47,168 nt of DNA from Proteiniphilum sp. UBA5283 (GTDB taxonomy: Bacteria > Bacteroidota > Bacteroidia > Bacteroidales > Dysgonomonadaceae). Below are positions 8,521 through 17,177 of the stretch, in pieces. A program made the position numbers and the translations under genes. How positions within the stretch are numbered: the stretch's first letter is position 1; every line of letters begins with the position of its first letter. The stretch is taken from assembly GCA_002408485.1 (NCBI GenBank), contig DHSP01000046.1:387-47554 (forward strand). Direction: 5' to 3'. Below the pieces are notes generated by a model that had not been told where the DNA came from, searched no databases, and saw only the letters and a list, made by a program, of their open reading frames with translations.

Positions 8521-8928
8521 TTATTCGGGATGTTCGCACAATTCGGTGAGAACACTTCCCGTAGATTTAGGATGTAGGAAAGCAATCTTTAGCCCTTCCG
8601 CACCCTGTCGTGCCTGCTGATCGATCAGACGTACCCCTTTTGATTCGGCGTCTTTCAATGCTTCGTTCACATTTTTTGTCGCATAGGCAATGTGATGTAC
8701 ACCTTCGCCCCTTTTTTCGATGAACTTGGCAATGGTGCTCTCCTCGCTTGTGGGTTCCAGTAGTTCTATTTTAGTGGAGCCGACCATGAAGAAAGCTGTT
8801 TTAACTTTTTGATCTTCCACGGTTTCAATGTTGTAGCACTTGAGCCCCAAAACACCTTCATAATATGGAAGATGTTCTTCGATACTTTTTACCGCAATGC
8901 CAATGTGTTCAATGTGTGTAATTTCCAT
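8521..8928 (-). CDS. mce: Methylmalonyl-CoA epimerase
   Basis: 135-residue vicinal-oxygen-chelate protein that interconverts (2R)- and (2S)-methylmalonyl-CoA, feeding the decarboxylase encoded next. Two VOC half-modules are visible. Likely metal ligands are His8 (HIEHIGIAV), Glu55 (TKIELLEP), His79 (GVHHIAYAT) and Glu129 (VLTELCE), matching the family's conserved pattern. It is the first gene of the leftward pump operon, 88 bp upstream of mmdA. Confidence 0.95.
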   Translation of the reverse strand: MEITHIEHIGIAVKSIEEHLPYYEGVLGLKCYNIETVEDQKVKTAFFMVGSTKIELLEPTSEESTIAKFIEKRGEGVHHIAYATKNVNEALKDAESKGVRLIDQQARQGAEGLKIAFLHPKSTGSVLTELCEHPE

Positions 8929-8967
8929 ATATTTTTTGTTACCAGTTTAAATGTATGCTGCAAATTT

Positions 8968-8979
8968 GAGTGTACACTC
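8968..8979. promoter_or_regulatory. Perfect 12-bp palindrome upstream of the mce-pump operon
   Basis: GAGTGTACACTC is a perfect inverted repeat 40 bp upstream of the mce start codon, in the only intergenic space available for the operon promoter. It has the size and symmetry of a dimeric repressor site, but no regulator gene is adjacent. It could be chance; its position is what makes it worth recording. Confidence 0.35.
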
Positions 8980-9057
8980 TAGTCGTGTTTTTATTCAATC
9001 TTACAATAAATCGGAAGATCTCTCTTTTTCCCATCGATCCGACGTCTCCAAGGCCGG

Positions 9058-10041
9058 TTATATGGACGAAATACGCAATACCTCCAGCAGCTCTTCGCTG
9101 ATCTCCCGCTCCTTACGGATGGCTCGCTTGAATGGTATGTAATCAATTTCGTTTTCGTGGATGCCAATCATCACGTTGCGTTGATTTTCCAATAATGCCT
9201 GAATGGCTGCAATACCCATCCGGCTTGCCAGGATGCGATCCTGTGCCGATGGTGAACCACCACGCTGAAGATGGCCGAGAATGGAAACGCGGACATCGTA
9301 TTGAGGGTACTCCGTTTTTACACGTTCGGCCAGTTTGATGGCTCCGCCCGTCACCTCACTCTCGGTGACAAGCACCATGCTGCTGTTCTTAGACTTGCGA
9401 AAGCCCTGCTCAATGAGTTCACCCAACTGGTCTTTCTCGATGCTGATCTCCGGGATGATGGCTGCTTCCGCACCCGAGGCAATAGCGCTGTTCAATGCAA
9501 GAAATCCGCAATTGCGCCCCATCACCTCCACAAAAAAAAGGCGTTCGTGGGAAGTGGCCGTGTCGCGTATCTTGTCCATCGATTGCATAATGGTGTTCAG
9601 GGCCGTGTCGTAGCCGATGGTGGTATCGGTGCCGTTCAGGTCGTTGTCGATTGTTCCGGGGAGGCCCACTATGGGGATATTATACTCATTGGCAAAGATG
9701 CCTGCGCCTGTGAGAGAGCCATCGCCCCCAATCACAACCAATGCATCTATGCCATGCTTCTGCATGTTTTCGTAAGCAATCCTGCGCCCTTCTACTGTCA
9801 TAAATTCCTGCGAACGGGCTGTCTTCAGGATGGTTCCGCCCTGTTGAATGATGTTGCTGACGCTGTTGGTCTTGAATTCTACGATTTCATCCGAAATAAG
9901 ACCTTTGTATCCCCTGTAAATGCCGTAGACACGCATGCCATTAGAAATACCTGCACGCGTTACCGCACGAATGGCAGCATTCATGCCCGGCGCATCGCCT
10001 CCGGAAGTGAGGACACCTACGCTTTGTATATTTGAGTCCAT
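9058..10041 (-). CDS. pfkA: ATP-dependent 6-phosphofructokinase
   Basis: Glycolytic kinase making fructose 1,6-bisphosphate. Using ATG at 10041 gives 327 residues, close to E. coli PfkA (320). The open frame continues upstream to 10224, but that stretch overlaps the end of ispH and looks non-coding, and the promoter boxes lie between. Signatures: GVLTSGGDAPGMNAAIR (residues 8-24), the ATP site VVIGGDGSL (102-110) with Gly at the position that is Asp in PPi-dependent enzymes, catalytic PGTIDND (129-135), and LGHLQRGGSPSAQDR. ATP rather than PPi use is inferred from the Gly pair. Monocistronic by its own promoter. Confidence 0.96.
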   Translation of the reverse strand: MDSNIQSVGVLTSGGDAPGMNAAIRAVTRAGISNGMRVYGIYRGYKGLISDEIVEFKTNSVSNIIQQGGTILKTARSQEFMTVEGRRIAYENMQKHGIDALVVIGGDGSLTGAGIFANEYNIPIVGLPGTIDNDLNGTDTTIGYDTALNTIMQSMDKIRDTATSHERLFFVEVMGRNCGFLALNSAIASGAEAAIIPEISIEKDQLGELIEQGFRKSKNSSMVLVTESEVTGGAIKLAERVKTEYPQYDVRVSILGHLQRGGSPSAQDRILASRMGIAAIQALLENQRNVMIGIHENEIDYIPFKRAIRKEREISEELLEVLRISSI

Positions 10042-10108
10042 GTTTGAGTTCTTTGTCTTTGAGACTTTGTTGGTTGTATACTTTGTTTCACTTGAAAACA
10101 ATAAGATG

Positions 10109-10139
10109 CAAAGATATGTTTTTTTAACGATGCCACAAA
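10109..10139 (-). promoter_or_regulatory. Bacteroidetes-type promoter for pfkA
   Basis: Read on the minus strand: TTTG (10136-10139), 19 bp spacer, then TATCTTTG (10109-10116), an excellent match to the Bacteroidetes TTTG-N19/20-TAnnTTTG promoter. Transcription would start near 10102, about 60 nt upstream of the chosen pfkA start. This also supports rejecting the longer N-terminal frame. Confidence 0.7.
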
Positions 10140-10148
10140 AAAAACTGA

Positions 10149-11042
10149 CTAAAAAGCAACTTTCTCCATTTGCAGACGAGGACACAGTTTTGCAATGTTG
10201 GCGGCTACGGCTTCCATTTGCCACTTGGGCGTGGAAGTAGCTCCACAGATGCCAATGCTGATGTCCTCCCTAAGCAGCACAGGATCTATCTCTTCCGGTG
10301 AATGGATGAGGTGTGAATTCGGATTTCTCTTTTTGCATTCAGCAAACAATACCTTGCCATTGGAGCTTTTTTCGCCGGCAATGAAAAAAATCAGGTCGTG
10401 TCTCGCTGCAAACTCCTGGATATTGGGCACGCGGTTCGACACTTGCCGGCAAATGGTGTCGTAAAATTCAAACTTTGCCCCCTCTTTCATGCGGGATCTA
10501 ATCAGCTCGCCTATCTCATGAAATCCATCCAAAGGTTTTGTTGTTTGGGAAAAAAGGCTGATGTCGCGAGAAAAATCGAGCTTGTCGATCTCTTCCTTGC
10601 TTTCGATGATGATGGCCGACTCATCGGTTTGACCGAGTAAACCATTCACTTCGGCGTGTCCTTTTTTTCCGAAGATCACAATTTGAGCATCGTTGTGTGC
10701 GCGATGGGTGTATTTCTTGTTGATTCTCTTCTGCAACCCCAACACGACGGGACAGGAAGCATCAATAATTTCGATGTTGTTCTGTTTAGCTATCTCGTAT
10801 GTACTGGGCGGTTCTCCATGAGCACGGAGTAAAACGCGTACGTTTTTAAGTTGTTTAAACTGTTCGTGGTTAATGGTGATCAACCCCATCTTTTCGAGAC
10901 GTTCCACTTCAATGTTGTTGTGTACGATGTCACCCAAACAATAAAGTGTACCTCCCTTTTGCAGCTCTTCCTCGGCTTTGGATATCGCTTTCGCAACGCC
11001 AAAACAGCATCCGGACAGCTTGTCTATTTCAATTTTGTTCAT
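10149..11042 (-). CDS. ispH: 4-hydroxy-3-methylbut-2-enyl diphosphate reductase
   Basis: Last enzyme of the MEP isoprenoid pathway, a [4Fe-4S] reductase producing IPP and DMAPP. The 297-residue protein keeps three cluster-ligand cysteines: Cys13 in SGCCFGVAKAI, Cys97 in DASCPVV and Cys198 in DTICRQVSNR. The catalytic Glu131 sits in GHAEVNG, and the C-terminal substrate loop reads GICGATSTPKW. An extra Cys precedes the first ligand. Its start overlaps the end of cmk by 14 bp, so the two are translationally coupled. Confidence 0.96.
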   Translation of the reverse strand: MNKIEIDKLSGCCFGVAKAISKAEEELQKGGTLYCLGDIVHNNIEVERLEKMGLITINHEQFKQLKNVRVLLRAHGEPPSTYEIAKQNNIEIIDASCPVVLGLQKRINKKYTHRAHNDAQIVIFGKKGHAEVNGLLGQTDESAIIIESKEEIDKLDFSRDISLFSQTTKPLDGFHEIGELIRSRMKEGAKFEFYDTICRQVSNRVPNIQEFAARHDLIFFIAGEKSSNGKVLFAECKKRNPNSHLIHSPEEIDPVLLREDISIGICGATSTPKWQMEAVAANIAKLCPRLQMEKVAF

Positions 11043-11733
11043 TTTTAGCTGTGATTTTATAAAACATATCTAATGCCCATTGTAACTGCTCTTCGATGCC
11101 GACATGGGTATTGTCCAACTCGAGGGCATCCTTTGCCTTGCGCAACGGGCTTTCGGTACGGGTAGTGTCGCGCAGGTCGCGCTCCTTTACATTGGCCAGT
11201 ACGGCTTCGTATTCCGGTTGTTCGCCCTTGGCTTTCATTTCGTCGAATCGTCGCCGTGCACGTATTTCGGGTGACGTGGTAAGAAAAAGTTTCATTTCGG
11301 CATCGGGAAAGACCACCGTGCCGATATCACGCCCATCCATGACTACTCCCTTGCTTTTACCCATCTCCCGTTGTTGGTGAACCATTTCCCTTCGAACAAA
11401 GCCGAGGGTGCTCACACGGCTTGCGCCATTGGCCACCTCCAGGGTACGAATCTCTTTTTCCACATTCTCGCCGTTCAGGAAGGTTTCCTGCAACCCTTCT
11501 GCATTCGTTTCAAAAGAAATCCTGATATCTCCTATGTGCTCGTGCAGTGATGTCTCGTCAATTTCACTTTCCGTGATCCATCCTTTTCTAAGGGCATAAA
11601 GTGCCACTGCGCGATACATTGCCCCGCTATCGATATAAATGTATCCTAGCTTTTTGGCCAATCCCTTGGCTATCGTGCTTTTGCCACACGACGAATACCC
11701 ATCTACGGCAATGTTAATTCTTTTATTGTGCAT
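11029..11733 (-). CDS. cmk: Cytidylate kinase
   Basis: Phosphorylates CMP/dCMP to the diphosphates. The 234-residue NMP-kinase has the P-loop GYSSCGKST at residues 12-20, the nucleoside-binding YIDSGAMYRAVAL, the conserved VVMDGRDIGTVVFPDA and the LID-type region RARRRFDEM...RDLRDTTR. Overlaps the downstream ispH start by 14 bp. A TATCTTTG -7-like box on the minus strand at 11763-11770 is a plausible promoter element for cmk-ispH. Confidence 0.96.
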   Translation of the reverse strand: MHNKRINIAVDGYSSCGKSTIAKGLAKKLGYIYIDSGAMYRAVALYALRKGWITESEIDETSLHEHIGDIRISFETNAEGLQETFLNGENVEKEIRTLEVANGASRVSTLGFVRREMVHQQREMGKSKGVVMDGRDIGTVVFPDAEMKLFLTTSPEIRARRRFDEMKAKGEQPEYEAVLANVKERDLRDTTRTESPLRKAKDALELDNTHVGIEEQLQWALDMFYKITAKNEQN

Positions 11734-11793
11734 ACTACATCACTTAACGACATAAACAAACACAAAGATAGAATGTTTTTGCGAAATCCTTAT

Positions 11794-12861
11794 TCAAAAA
11801 TTTTTCTCCTCCAGATATTCTGCCTCGTTATTTTTCTCTTCATTTCCTTTCAAGGGCTCTAGAATTTTCTTTGGAGGAATTATTTTTGACAATAAGATGG
11901 ATATAAGCAATGTGCCCAGGATAACCACGAGAGAGAACCATGACTTGGACGTGAAGAAACTGGCAACTGGCGGAATGGTGCCCGATAACATCTTTAGACC
12001 GATGAAGAAAAGAATGAAGCTGATACCATATTTAAGAAACCGGAACATGGTGATGATATTCCGCAGGGCAAAGAACAGTGAAATAAGCCCCATTACAGCA
12101 AAAACATTGGAAGTGATTGCCAGAAACTGCTCTTCCTGTCCAGTGAGCAAGCTTTCCGCCCCTTCCAGGATCACCCCAATGATGGCAGGGATTGAATCCA
12201 GCGCAAAAATAATATCGGTGGTGCCGATAATCAAAAATGTAAGAAACATATGGGTAATATGTCTTCTTCCGTTTATTTTTGTGAAAAAATGCGGTGTATG
12301 CATGTCAGGATCAACCTGAAATAATTTTATTGCCCCTTTATACAAAACGTTGTTTTTGGGATCAACGGTTTGGTTGTCCTTGCTGAGAAGCATTTTTAAT
12401 CCGGTGTAGATCAGTACAATTCCGAGCAAATACAACACCCAGTGAAAACGAAGCACCAGTTCCATCCCCACCAGAATAAACAGAATCCGCAAAATGATTG
12501 CCACCAGTATTCCCAATTTAAGTAATTTAGGCTGGTTCTCCTGTTTGATGTCCATGACGGAAAAAATTAAAAGAAAGACAAAAAGATTGTCTACAGACAG
12601 AGAGTATTCCGTCAAATAACCCGAAATGAATTTTGCCGCCATCACAGAGGCTGTTCTCACGGGACTGTCGGGATTCTGAGGGAAAAATAGGAAAACAGCC
12701 AGACCGAATAACAGAGCTATAAGGATCCATAACCCGGTCCACATCAATGATTCCTTCACGTTGATGTTACTCCTTCGGTGGTTCGTCACATAAAAATCGA
12801 TCGCATAAACAATAAGAAAGGTTACAACAAATGCAACCCAAAAGATGGTGATTGTGCTCAT
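11794..12861 (-). CDS. TerC/Alx family integral membrane protein
   Basis: 355-residue membrane protein with about eight to nine hydrophobic segments. It has the TerC-family acidic helix motif TEYSLSVDNLFVFLLIFSVM at about residues 84-103 and, in the second half, FALDSIPAI, the second family Asp motif. Alx/TerC proteins are linked to metal (manganese) export and stress resistance; the substrate here cannot be read from sequence. The C-terminal tail is charged (EEKNNEAEYLEEKNF). It lies 60 bp upstream of cmk but is probably a separate unit. A TACCTTTG box at 13046-13053 on the minus strand could give a transcript with a leader of about 177 nt. Confidence 0.88.
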   Translation of the reverse strand: MSTITIFWVAFVVTFLIVYAIDFYVTNHRRSNINVKESLMWTGLWILIALLFGLAVFLFFPQNPDSPVRTASVMAAKFISGYLTEYSLSVDNLFVFLLIFSVMDIKQENQPKLLKLGILVAIILRILFILVGMELVLRFHWVLYLLGIVLIYTGLKMLLSKDNQTVDPKNNVLYKGAIKLFQVDPDMHTPHFFTKINGRRHITHMFLTFLIIGTTDIIFALDSIPAIIGVILEGAESLLTGQEEQFLAITSNVFAVMGLISLFFALRNIITMFRFLKYGISFILFFIGLKMLSGTIPPVASFFTSKSWFSLVVILGTLLISILLSKIIPPKKILEPLKGNEEKNNEAEYLEEKNF

Positions 12862-13102
12862 ATATTATTTTAATAGTCAATAATTCAAGTTCCGACCGCT
12901 TGTGAAATTCATCCCAAAAAGCATCTTCAATACGGTGTGTTGTCGTGTAAGAATATGATGTGGAGTTTTTTTAAAGGCGATGGAAATTGTTTTTAGGTAT
13001 AAAAATTAAGCAATTATAAGATCTCTTGTTGCTGCTGATGTGATGCAAAGGTAATTGAAATATTTATGCGGTGAGTTTTTTTGCTGAATTTATTTTCCGA
13101 AT
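12862..13102. other. Intergenic region upstream of the TerC-family gene
   Basis: About 240 bp without a convincing gene. It holds one -7-like box (CAAAGGTA at 13046-13053, i.e. TACCTTTG on the minus strand), implying a long AT-rich leader. I looked for a yybP-ykoY manganese riboswitch, often found before this family in other phyla, and did not see its conserved core. Confidence 0.4.
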
Positions 13103-13127
13103 AAAAAAACAGCCCGAAAGCTGTTTT
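13103..13127 (-). terminator. Intrinsic terminator of the P5C dehydrogenase gene
   Basis: Read on the minus strand, an 8-bp stem AAAACAGC/GCTGTTTT with a 6-nt loop (TTTCGG), followed by further T residues and an AT-rich stretch, 25 bp downstream of the stop codon at 13152. Confidence 0.8.
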
Positions 13128-13151
13128 CCTGAATTGTGATTTTTTATCCAA

Positions 13152-14783
13152 TTAATCCTGCAAAAAGTTGGGGTACATATAATCCGTTGCAGGAATAAAT
13201 GTTTCTTTTATACACTGTGGCGATACCCAACGCAGCAGGTTAAAGACAGAACCAGCCTTATCGTTGGTACCGGATCCGCGTCCACCACCAAACGGTTGCT
13301 GATCGACCACGGCACCGGTGGGCTTGTCGTTGATATAGAAGTTGCCGGCCGTGTGTGTCAGCCGGGTCGTCATCTTTTCAATGTGTGACCTGTCTGCAGA
13401 GAAGATGGCTCCGGTCAACGCATAATCGGTCGCACCGTCCAGAATGTCCATGGTTTCGTTCAATTTCCCGGGGGGGTAAACATATACTGTGAGAATAGGG
13501 CCGAATAGTTCCTCCCTCATGGTGATGTAATCGGCATTTTTGGCCAGAATAACGGTCGGGTGGATGAAGTAACCGACAGATTTGTCGTAAGTTCCACCAT
13601 AAACAATCTCTGCATCGGGTGATACTTTGGCGTCATCGATGACTTTTGCCAGTTTGTTGAACGACTCCTCGTCGATGACGGCATTCACAAAATTACTAAA
13701 ATCTTCTACCACACCCGTTTTTATCTGCGATAGGTCTCCAGTCACTTGTCTTTTTACCTCTTCCCAAATGTTTTCCGGGATAAAGGCACGTGATGCTGCT
13801 GAACACTTCTGGCCCTGGTATTCGAAAGCGCCTCTTGTGATCGCAGTGGCTACCTGCTTTGGGTCGGCTGTTTCGTCGGCAAGGATGTAGTCCTTTCCAC
13901 CGGTTTCCCCCACAATGCGGGGGTACGACTTGTACTTTGATATGTTCCGGGCAATGGTGCCCCACATACCATTGAATACAGCTGTGGATCCGGTGAAATG
14001 CAGTCCGGAAAAGTCACGGTGGTTGAAGATCACCTCTGCCGCTTCTCTTCCTCCGGTGTAGACAAGGTTGATGACTCCGTCGGGTAATCCCGCCTCTTTC
14101 CATATCTTCATGATGAGATGGGCTGAGAAGGTAGCCGTTTTTGATGGTTTCCAGACCACCGTATTTCCCATGAGGGCCGGGGCTGCGCCCAGGTTGCCGG
14201 CAATTGACGTGAAGTTGAACGGAGTAAGAGCAAAAACAAATCCCTCAAGCGGACGCCATACCATCCGGTTCCAGACTCCCGGCGAAGAGTTGGGCTGCAT
14301 GGCATAGATTTCCTGCATATTTTTCACATTGTAACGATAAAAATCGACCAGTTCACAGACAGCATCAATCTCCGATTGATAGGCATTCTTCGATTGACCG
14401 ATCATGGTGGTTGCGTTGAATTCCGTCCGGTAGGGCCCGGCAATCAGTTCTGCCGCTTTCAGAAAAATCGCGGCACGGCTTTCCCAGTGCATGGCCTCCC
14501 ACGATGGTTTGGCCTTGAGGGCTGCATCGATGGCCATCTGCACATGGCTTTGGTCACCCTGGTGGTAGTGTCCCAGCAGGAGGCGATGGTTATGAGGGGG
14601 GCGTATTTCCATCAGGTTTCCGGTTCGTACTTCCTTGCCACCAATCACCATCGGCAGATCAAGTCCGCCCTTGTTGATTGCTTCCAATTTTTGTTTCAGT
14701 GCTTCTCTTTCGGGTGATCCCGGAGCGTAGCCCCTGGCAGGTTCATTCTTTACCGGAGGTAATTTGTAGATTCCTTTAGGCAT
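13152..14783 (-). CDS. pruA: 1-pyrroline-5-carboxylate dehydrogenase
   Basis: NAD-dependent aldehyde dehydrogenase oxidising glutamate semialdehyde/P5C to glutamate, the second step of proline breakdown. ATG at 14783 is preferred, giving 543 residues that begin MPKGIYKLPPVKNEP. The frame extends to 14861, but the extra codons are low-complexity promoter-like sequence. ALDH landmarks: FALTPFNFTSIAGNLGAAPA, the cofactor-binding VVWKPSKTATFSA, HFTGSTAVF, the general-base Glu in VGETGGKDY and the nucleophile Cys in GQKCSAASR. The sequence resembles the stand-alone eukaryotic-type (ALDH4A1) enzyme rather than the PutA fusion. It is divergent from proline dehydrogenase. Confidence 0.95.
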   Translation of the reverse strand: MPKGIYKLPPVKNEPARGYAPGSPEREALKQKLEAINKGGLDLPMVIGGKEVRTGNLMEIRPPHNHRLLLGHYHQGDQSHVQMAIDAALKAKPSWEAMHWESRAAIFLKAAELIAGPYRTEFNATTMIGQSKNAYQSEIDAVCELVDFYRYNVKNMQEIYAMQPNSSPGVWNRMVWRPLEGFVFALTPFNFTSIAGNLGAAPALMGNTVVWKPSKTATFSAHLIMKIWKEAGLPDGVINLVYTGGREAAEVIFNHRDFSGLHFTGSTAVFNGMWGTIARNISKYKSYPRIVGETGGKDYILADETADPKQVATAITRGAFEYQGQKCSAASRAFIPENIWEEVKRQVTGDLSQIKTGVVEDFSNFVNAVIDEESFNKLAKVIDDAKVSPDAEIVYGGTYDKSVGYFIHPTVILAKNADYITMREELFGPILTVYVYPPGKLNETMDILDGATDYALTGAIFSADRSHIEKMTTRLTHTAGNFYINDKPTGAVVDQQPFGGGRGSGTNDKAGSVFNLLRWVSPQCIKETFIPATDYMYPNFLQD

Positions 14784-14945
14784 AATCAATTCATTTTTTG
14801 TGTTTATCTTGAATGAGACAAATTTATCAAAAAAAAATAACTTAGGGATGCTCCGAACCAATTAAAAAAATAAGGAAATAGAATGGCCGGAATGTTATTT
14901 TTTTTTATTTTTGCAGGCAAACCTGGATCCTTTTACATTAAACAC
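14784..14945. promoter_or_regulatory. Divergent promoter region of the proline catabolism pair
   Basis: 162 bp AT-rich gap between divergent starts. The plus strand has TATTTTTG at 14906-14913, about 33 bp before the proline dehydrogenase ATG. The minus strand has TAAATTTG at 14819-14826, about 36 bp before the P5C dehydrogenase ATG. Both match the -7 pattern TAnnTTTG; clear -33 TTTG boxes are not seen at the right spacing. The shared gap makes co-regulation by proline plausible. Confidence 0.5.
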
Positions 14946-16172
14946 ATGCAACCTGAAAAAAACCACCCCGTCAACTTTGAGAACACAGAAACAGCTTTTC
15001 GTGATCAATCGAATGCAAGCCTCAGGCAGTCTTATCAGCTTTTTAACGTGATGAACAACAGGACGCTGGTTCAAACCTGTAAACAGCTGGTCGGCCTGGC
15101 TCTCGCGATTCACTTTCCGGTGAATGGAATCCTGCGGAAAACCATCTACCGTCATTTTGTAGGAGGTGTATCCATTACAGACTGCAGCAATACCATTGCT
15201 CGCCTGGCAAAGCGCAATGTGCTTTCAATTCTCGATTATGCACAGGAAGGGGAGGAGTCGGATGCCGCTTTTGATGCCACCTGCAATGAAATTATCCGCA
15301 CCATTGAGTTTGCACATGATAATCCCCGCGTACCCTTCAGTGTCTTTAAAATTACCGGAATCGCCCGTTTCGACTTGTTGGCAAAGGTGAGCGAAGAAAG
15401 CAGTCTTACCAGCGAAGAGGAGGCTGAATACCGACGCGTGGAAACACGGATAAATGCGATTTTCCGGAGAGGATATGAGCTTGATGTGCCGGTGATGATC
15501 GATGCCGAAGAGACATGGATTCAACCCGTGCTCGATAATCTGGTGCTACGCATGATGGCGCAGTATAACGGAAAAAAGGCCATCGTGCAAAATACTTACC
15601 AGATGTATCGGCACGATAGCATTGCACGCATAATGCAGCATCACCGTAAGGCACTGGAGGGCGGGTTTCGCTTTGGGTTGAAGATTGTTCGTGGCGCCTA
15701 TATGGAAAAAGAGCGCGCACGCGCCGCCGAAAAAGGGTATTCATCGCCAATACAGCCGGATAAACAATCTACAGATCGTGATTTTAATGATATCATCCGC
15801 TACTTTATGGACAATCTGGACAGCATCGATTTTATGGTTGCCACCCACAACGAAACCAGTTCCCTTTTGTTGGCCTCCCTGATCGATGCCTACAATGTGC
15901 CGAGGAACCATCCCGGGATTTATTTTTCCCAACTCTATGGAATGAGCGATCATATTACCTACAATCTTGCTGAACAAGGTTATAATGTAGCAAAATATGT
16001 TCCTTATGGCGAAGTGAAGACCATGATGCCCTATCTTTTCCGTCGTGCCGAAGAGAATTCTTCGGTAAAAGGACAGTCTAGCCGGGAGTTGAAAATGATC
16101 AAAACCGAAATAGAGCGAAGAAAAAAAACCGGAATCTCATTTATTTCACTTCCCAAACATTCGAAGAGTTGA
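14946..16172 (+). CDS. Proline dehydrogenase (FAD-dependent, monofunctional)
   Basis: Oxidises proline to 1-pyrroline-5-carboxylate, passing electrons through FAD. ATG at 14946 (MQPEKNHPVNFEN) gives 408 residues. An upstream in-frame ATG at 14883 would place the -7 box inside the gene and is rejected. ProDH barrel features: FSVFKITGIARFDLL, VPVMIDAEETWIQP, the FAD-binding LKIVRGAYMEKERARA, FMVATHNETS, and the C-terminal substrate-site helix YVPYGEVKTMMPYLFRRAEEN. Its 3' end overlaps the convergent korB gene by 32 bp. Confidence 0.95.
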   Translation: MQPEKNHPVNFENTETAFRDQSNASLRQSYQLFNVMNNRTLVQTCKQLVGLALAIHFPVNGILRKTIYRHFVGGVSITDCSNTIARLAKRNVLSILDYAQEGEESDAAFDATCNEIIRTIEFAHDNPRVPFSVFKITGIARFDLLAKVSEESSLTSEEEAEYRRVETRINAIFRRGYELDVPVMIDAEETWIQPVLDNLVLRMMAQYNGKKAIVQNTYQMYRHDSIARIMQHHRKALEGGFRFGLKIVRGAYMEKERARAAEKGYSSPIQPDKQSTDRDFNDIIRYFMDNLDSIDFMVATHNETSSLLLASLIDAYNVPRNHPGIYFSQLYGMSDHITYNLAEQGYNVAKYVPYGEVKTMMPYLFRRAEENSSVKGQSSRELKMIKTEIERRKKTGISFISLPKHSKS

Positions 16173-17175
16173 GAAGAAATTCTGTAAACGATTTTTTCGG
16201 CATTTTCTGCTGTACCTCCACTATTTGCTTCTCGTAGTCCCTTTCGTAGGATGGTTCGTCCACACTGCGTATTACACCCAGTGCCACAGGGAGGCCGTCC
16301 GCCGTATCCATCAGGGCTAGTTTCAAGTGCAGCGTGCTGTCTTTGGTGGTGGCATCGTGTACCAGAATGTCGTCGAGCGAGTAGCCATCTTCCCCGAGGG
16401 TCACAGATTTGAGGTTCCAGCCATCCAGCACAAGGCCTTTCTCGTTATCTTTTCCGTAAATCATCTTCTCTCCATGCTTCAGGATAACGGTGTTATCGGC
16501 TTTCCAGGAACGGTCGCTTATCTTGTTGTGGATGCCGTCGTTGAAGATTACGCAGTTTTGGAGTACCTCAATCACCGAGGTGCCTTTATGGCGGGCTGCT
16601 TCCACCATCACATCTACCTGGTTCTTCATGTCCACGTCGATGGCGCGGGCAAAGAAAGTTCCTCTGGCACCAAAGGTCAGTTCTGCAGGACGGAACGGAT
16701 CTTCCACGGTTCCGTAGGGCGATGACTTGGAAACAAATCCACGGGCCGATGTAGGGGAGTATTGACCTTTGGTAAGACCGTATATCTTGTTGTTGAAAAG
16801 GACGATGTTAATGTCTACGTTGCGGCGAACGGCATGGATAAAATGGTTGCCGCCAATAGCCAGTGAGTCGCCATCACCGGTAGCTACCCATACACTCAGG
16901 TTGGGATTGGCAACCTTTACCCCTGTGGCAATGGCTGCCGCACGACCGTGAATGCTGTGAAAACCATAGGTGTTCATGTAATACGGTAGTCGTGATGAGC
17001 ATCCAATTCCGGAGATTACCGCCGTCTCATGCGGCTCGAGGTTTAGCTCTGCCATCGCCTTGTGCAGACAGGTCAGGATGGCATAGTCGCCACAACCTGG
17101 GCACCAACGCACCGCATTTTCGCTTTTGTAATCCTTCGGAAGATGTTTTTGATATTTTAATTCTGCTACTTTCAT
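16141..17175 (-). CDS. korB: 2-oxoglutarate:ferredoxin oxidoreductase, beta subunit
   Basis: TPP-binding beta subunit of a 2-oxoacid:ferredoxin oxidoreductase. The 344-residue protein carries the cluster-binding VRWCPGCGDYA, GIGCSSRLPYYMNTYG, the TPP/Mg motif VATGDGDSLAIGGNH followed by LFNNKIYGLTKGQYSPTS. It lies 2 bp downstream of korA in the same operon. The 2-oxoglutarate assignment rests on similarity to Bacteroidetes KorB and could be a broader 2-oxoacid specificity. Its last 32 bp overlap proline dehydrogenase on the other strand. Confidence 0.92.
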   Translation of the reverse strand: MKVAELKYQKHLPKDYKSENAVRWCPGCGDYAILTCLHKAMAELNLEPHETAVISGIGCSSRLPYYMNTYGFHSIHGRAAAIATGVKVANPNLSVWVATGDGDSLAIGGNHFIHAVRRNVDINIVLFNNKIYGLTKGQYSPTSARGFVSKSSPYGTVEDPFRPAELTFGARGTFFARAIDVDMKNQVDVMVEAARHKGTSVIEVLQNCVIFNDGIHNKISDRSWKADNTVILKHGEKMIYGKDNEKGLVLDGWNLKSVTLGEDGYSLDDILVHDATTKDSTLHLKLALMDTADGLPVALGVIRSVDEPSYERDYEKQIVEVQQKMPKKSFTEFLLNSSNVWEVK

Positions 17176-17177
17176 GC

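Noticed and set aside
9271..10035. 254-codon plus-strand ORF
   Set aside because: Antisense to the securely identified pfkA. Its composition is that of a reverse-complement shadow and it has no family motif.
10042..10224. 61-codon N-terminal extension of pfkA
   Set aside because: Overlaps the end of ispH, contains the pfkA promoter boxes and is unlike any PfkA N-terminus.
12862..13045. Possible yybP-ykoY manganese riboswitch before the TerC-family gene
   Set aside because: The long leader invites it, but the conserved core sequences are not present.
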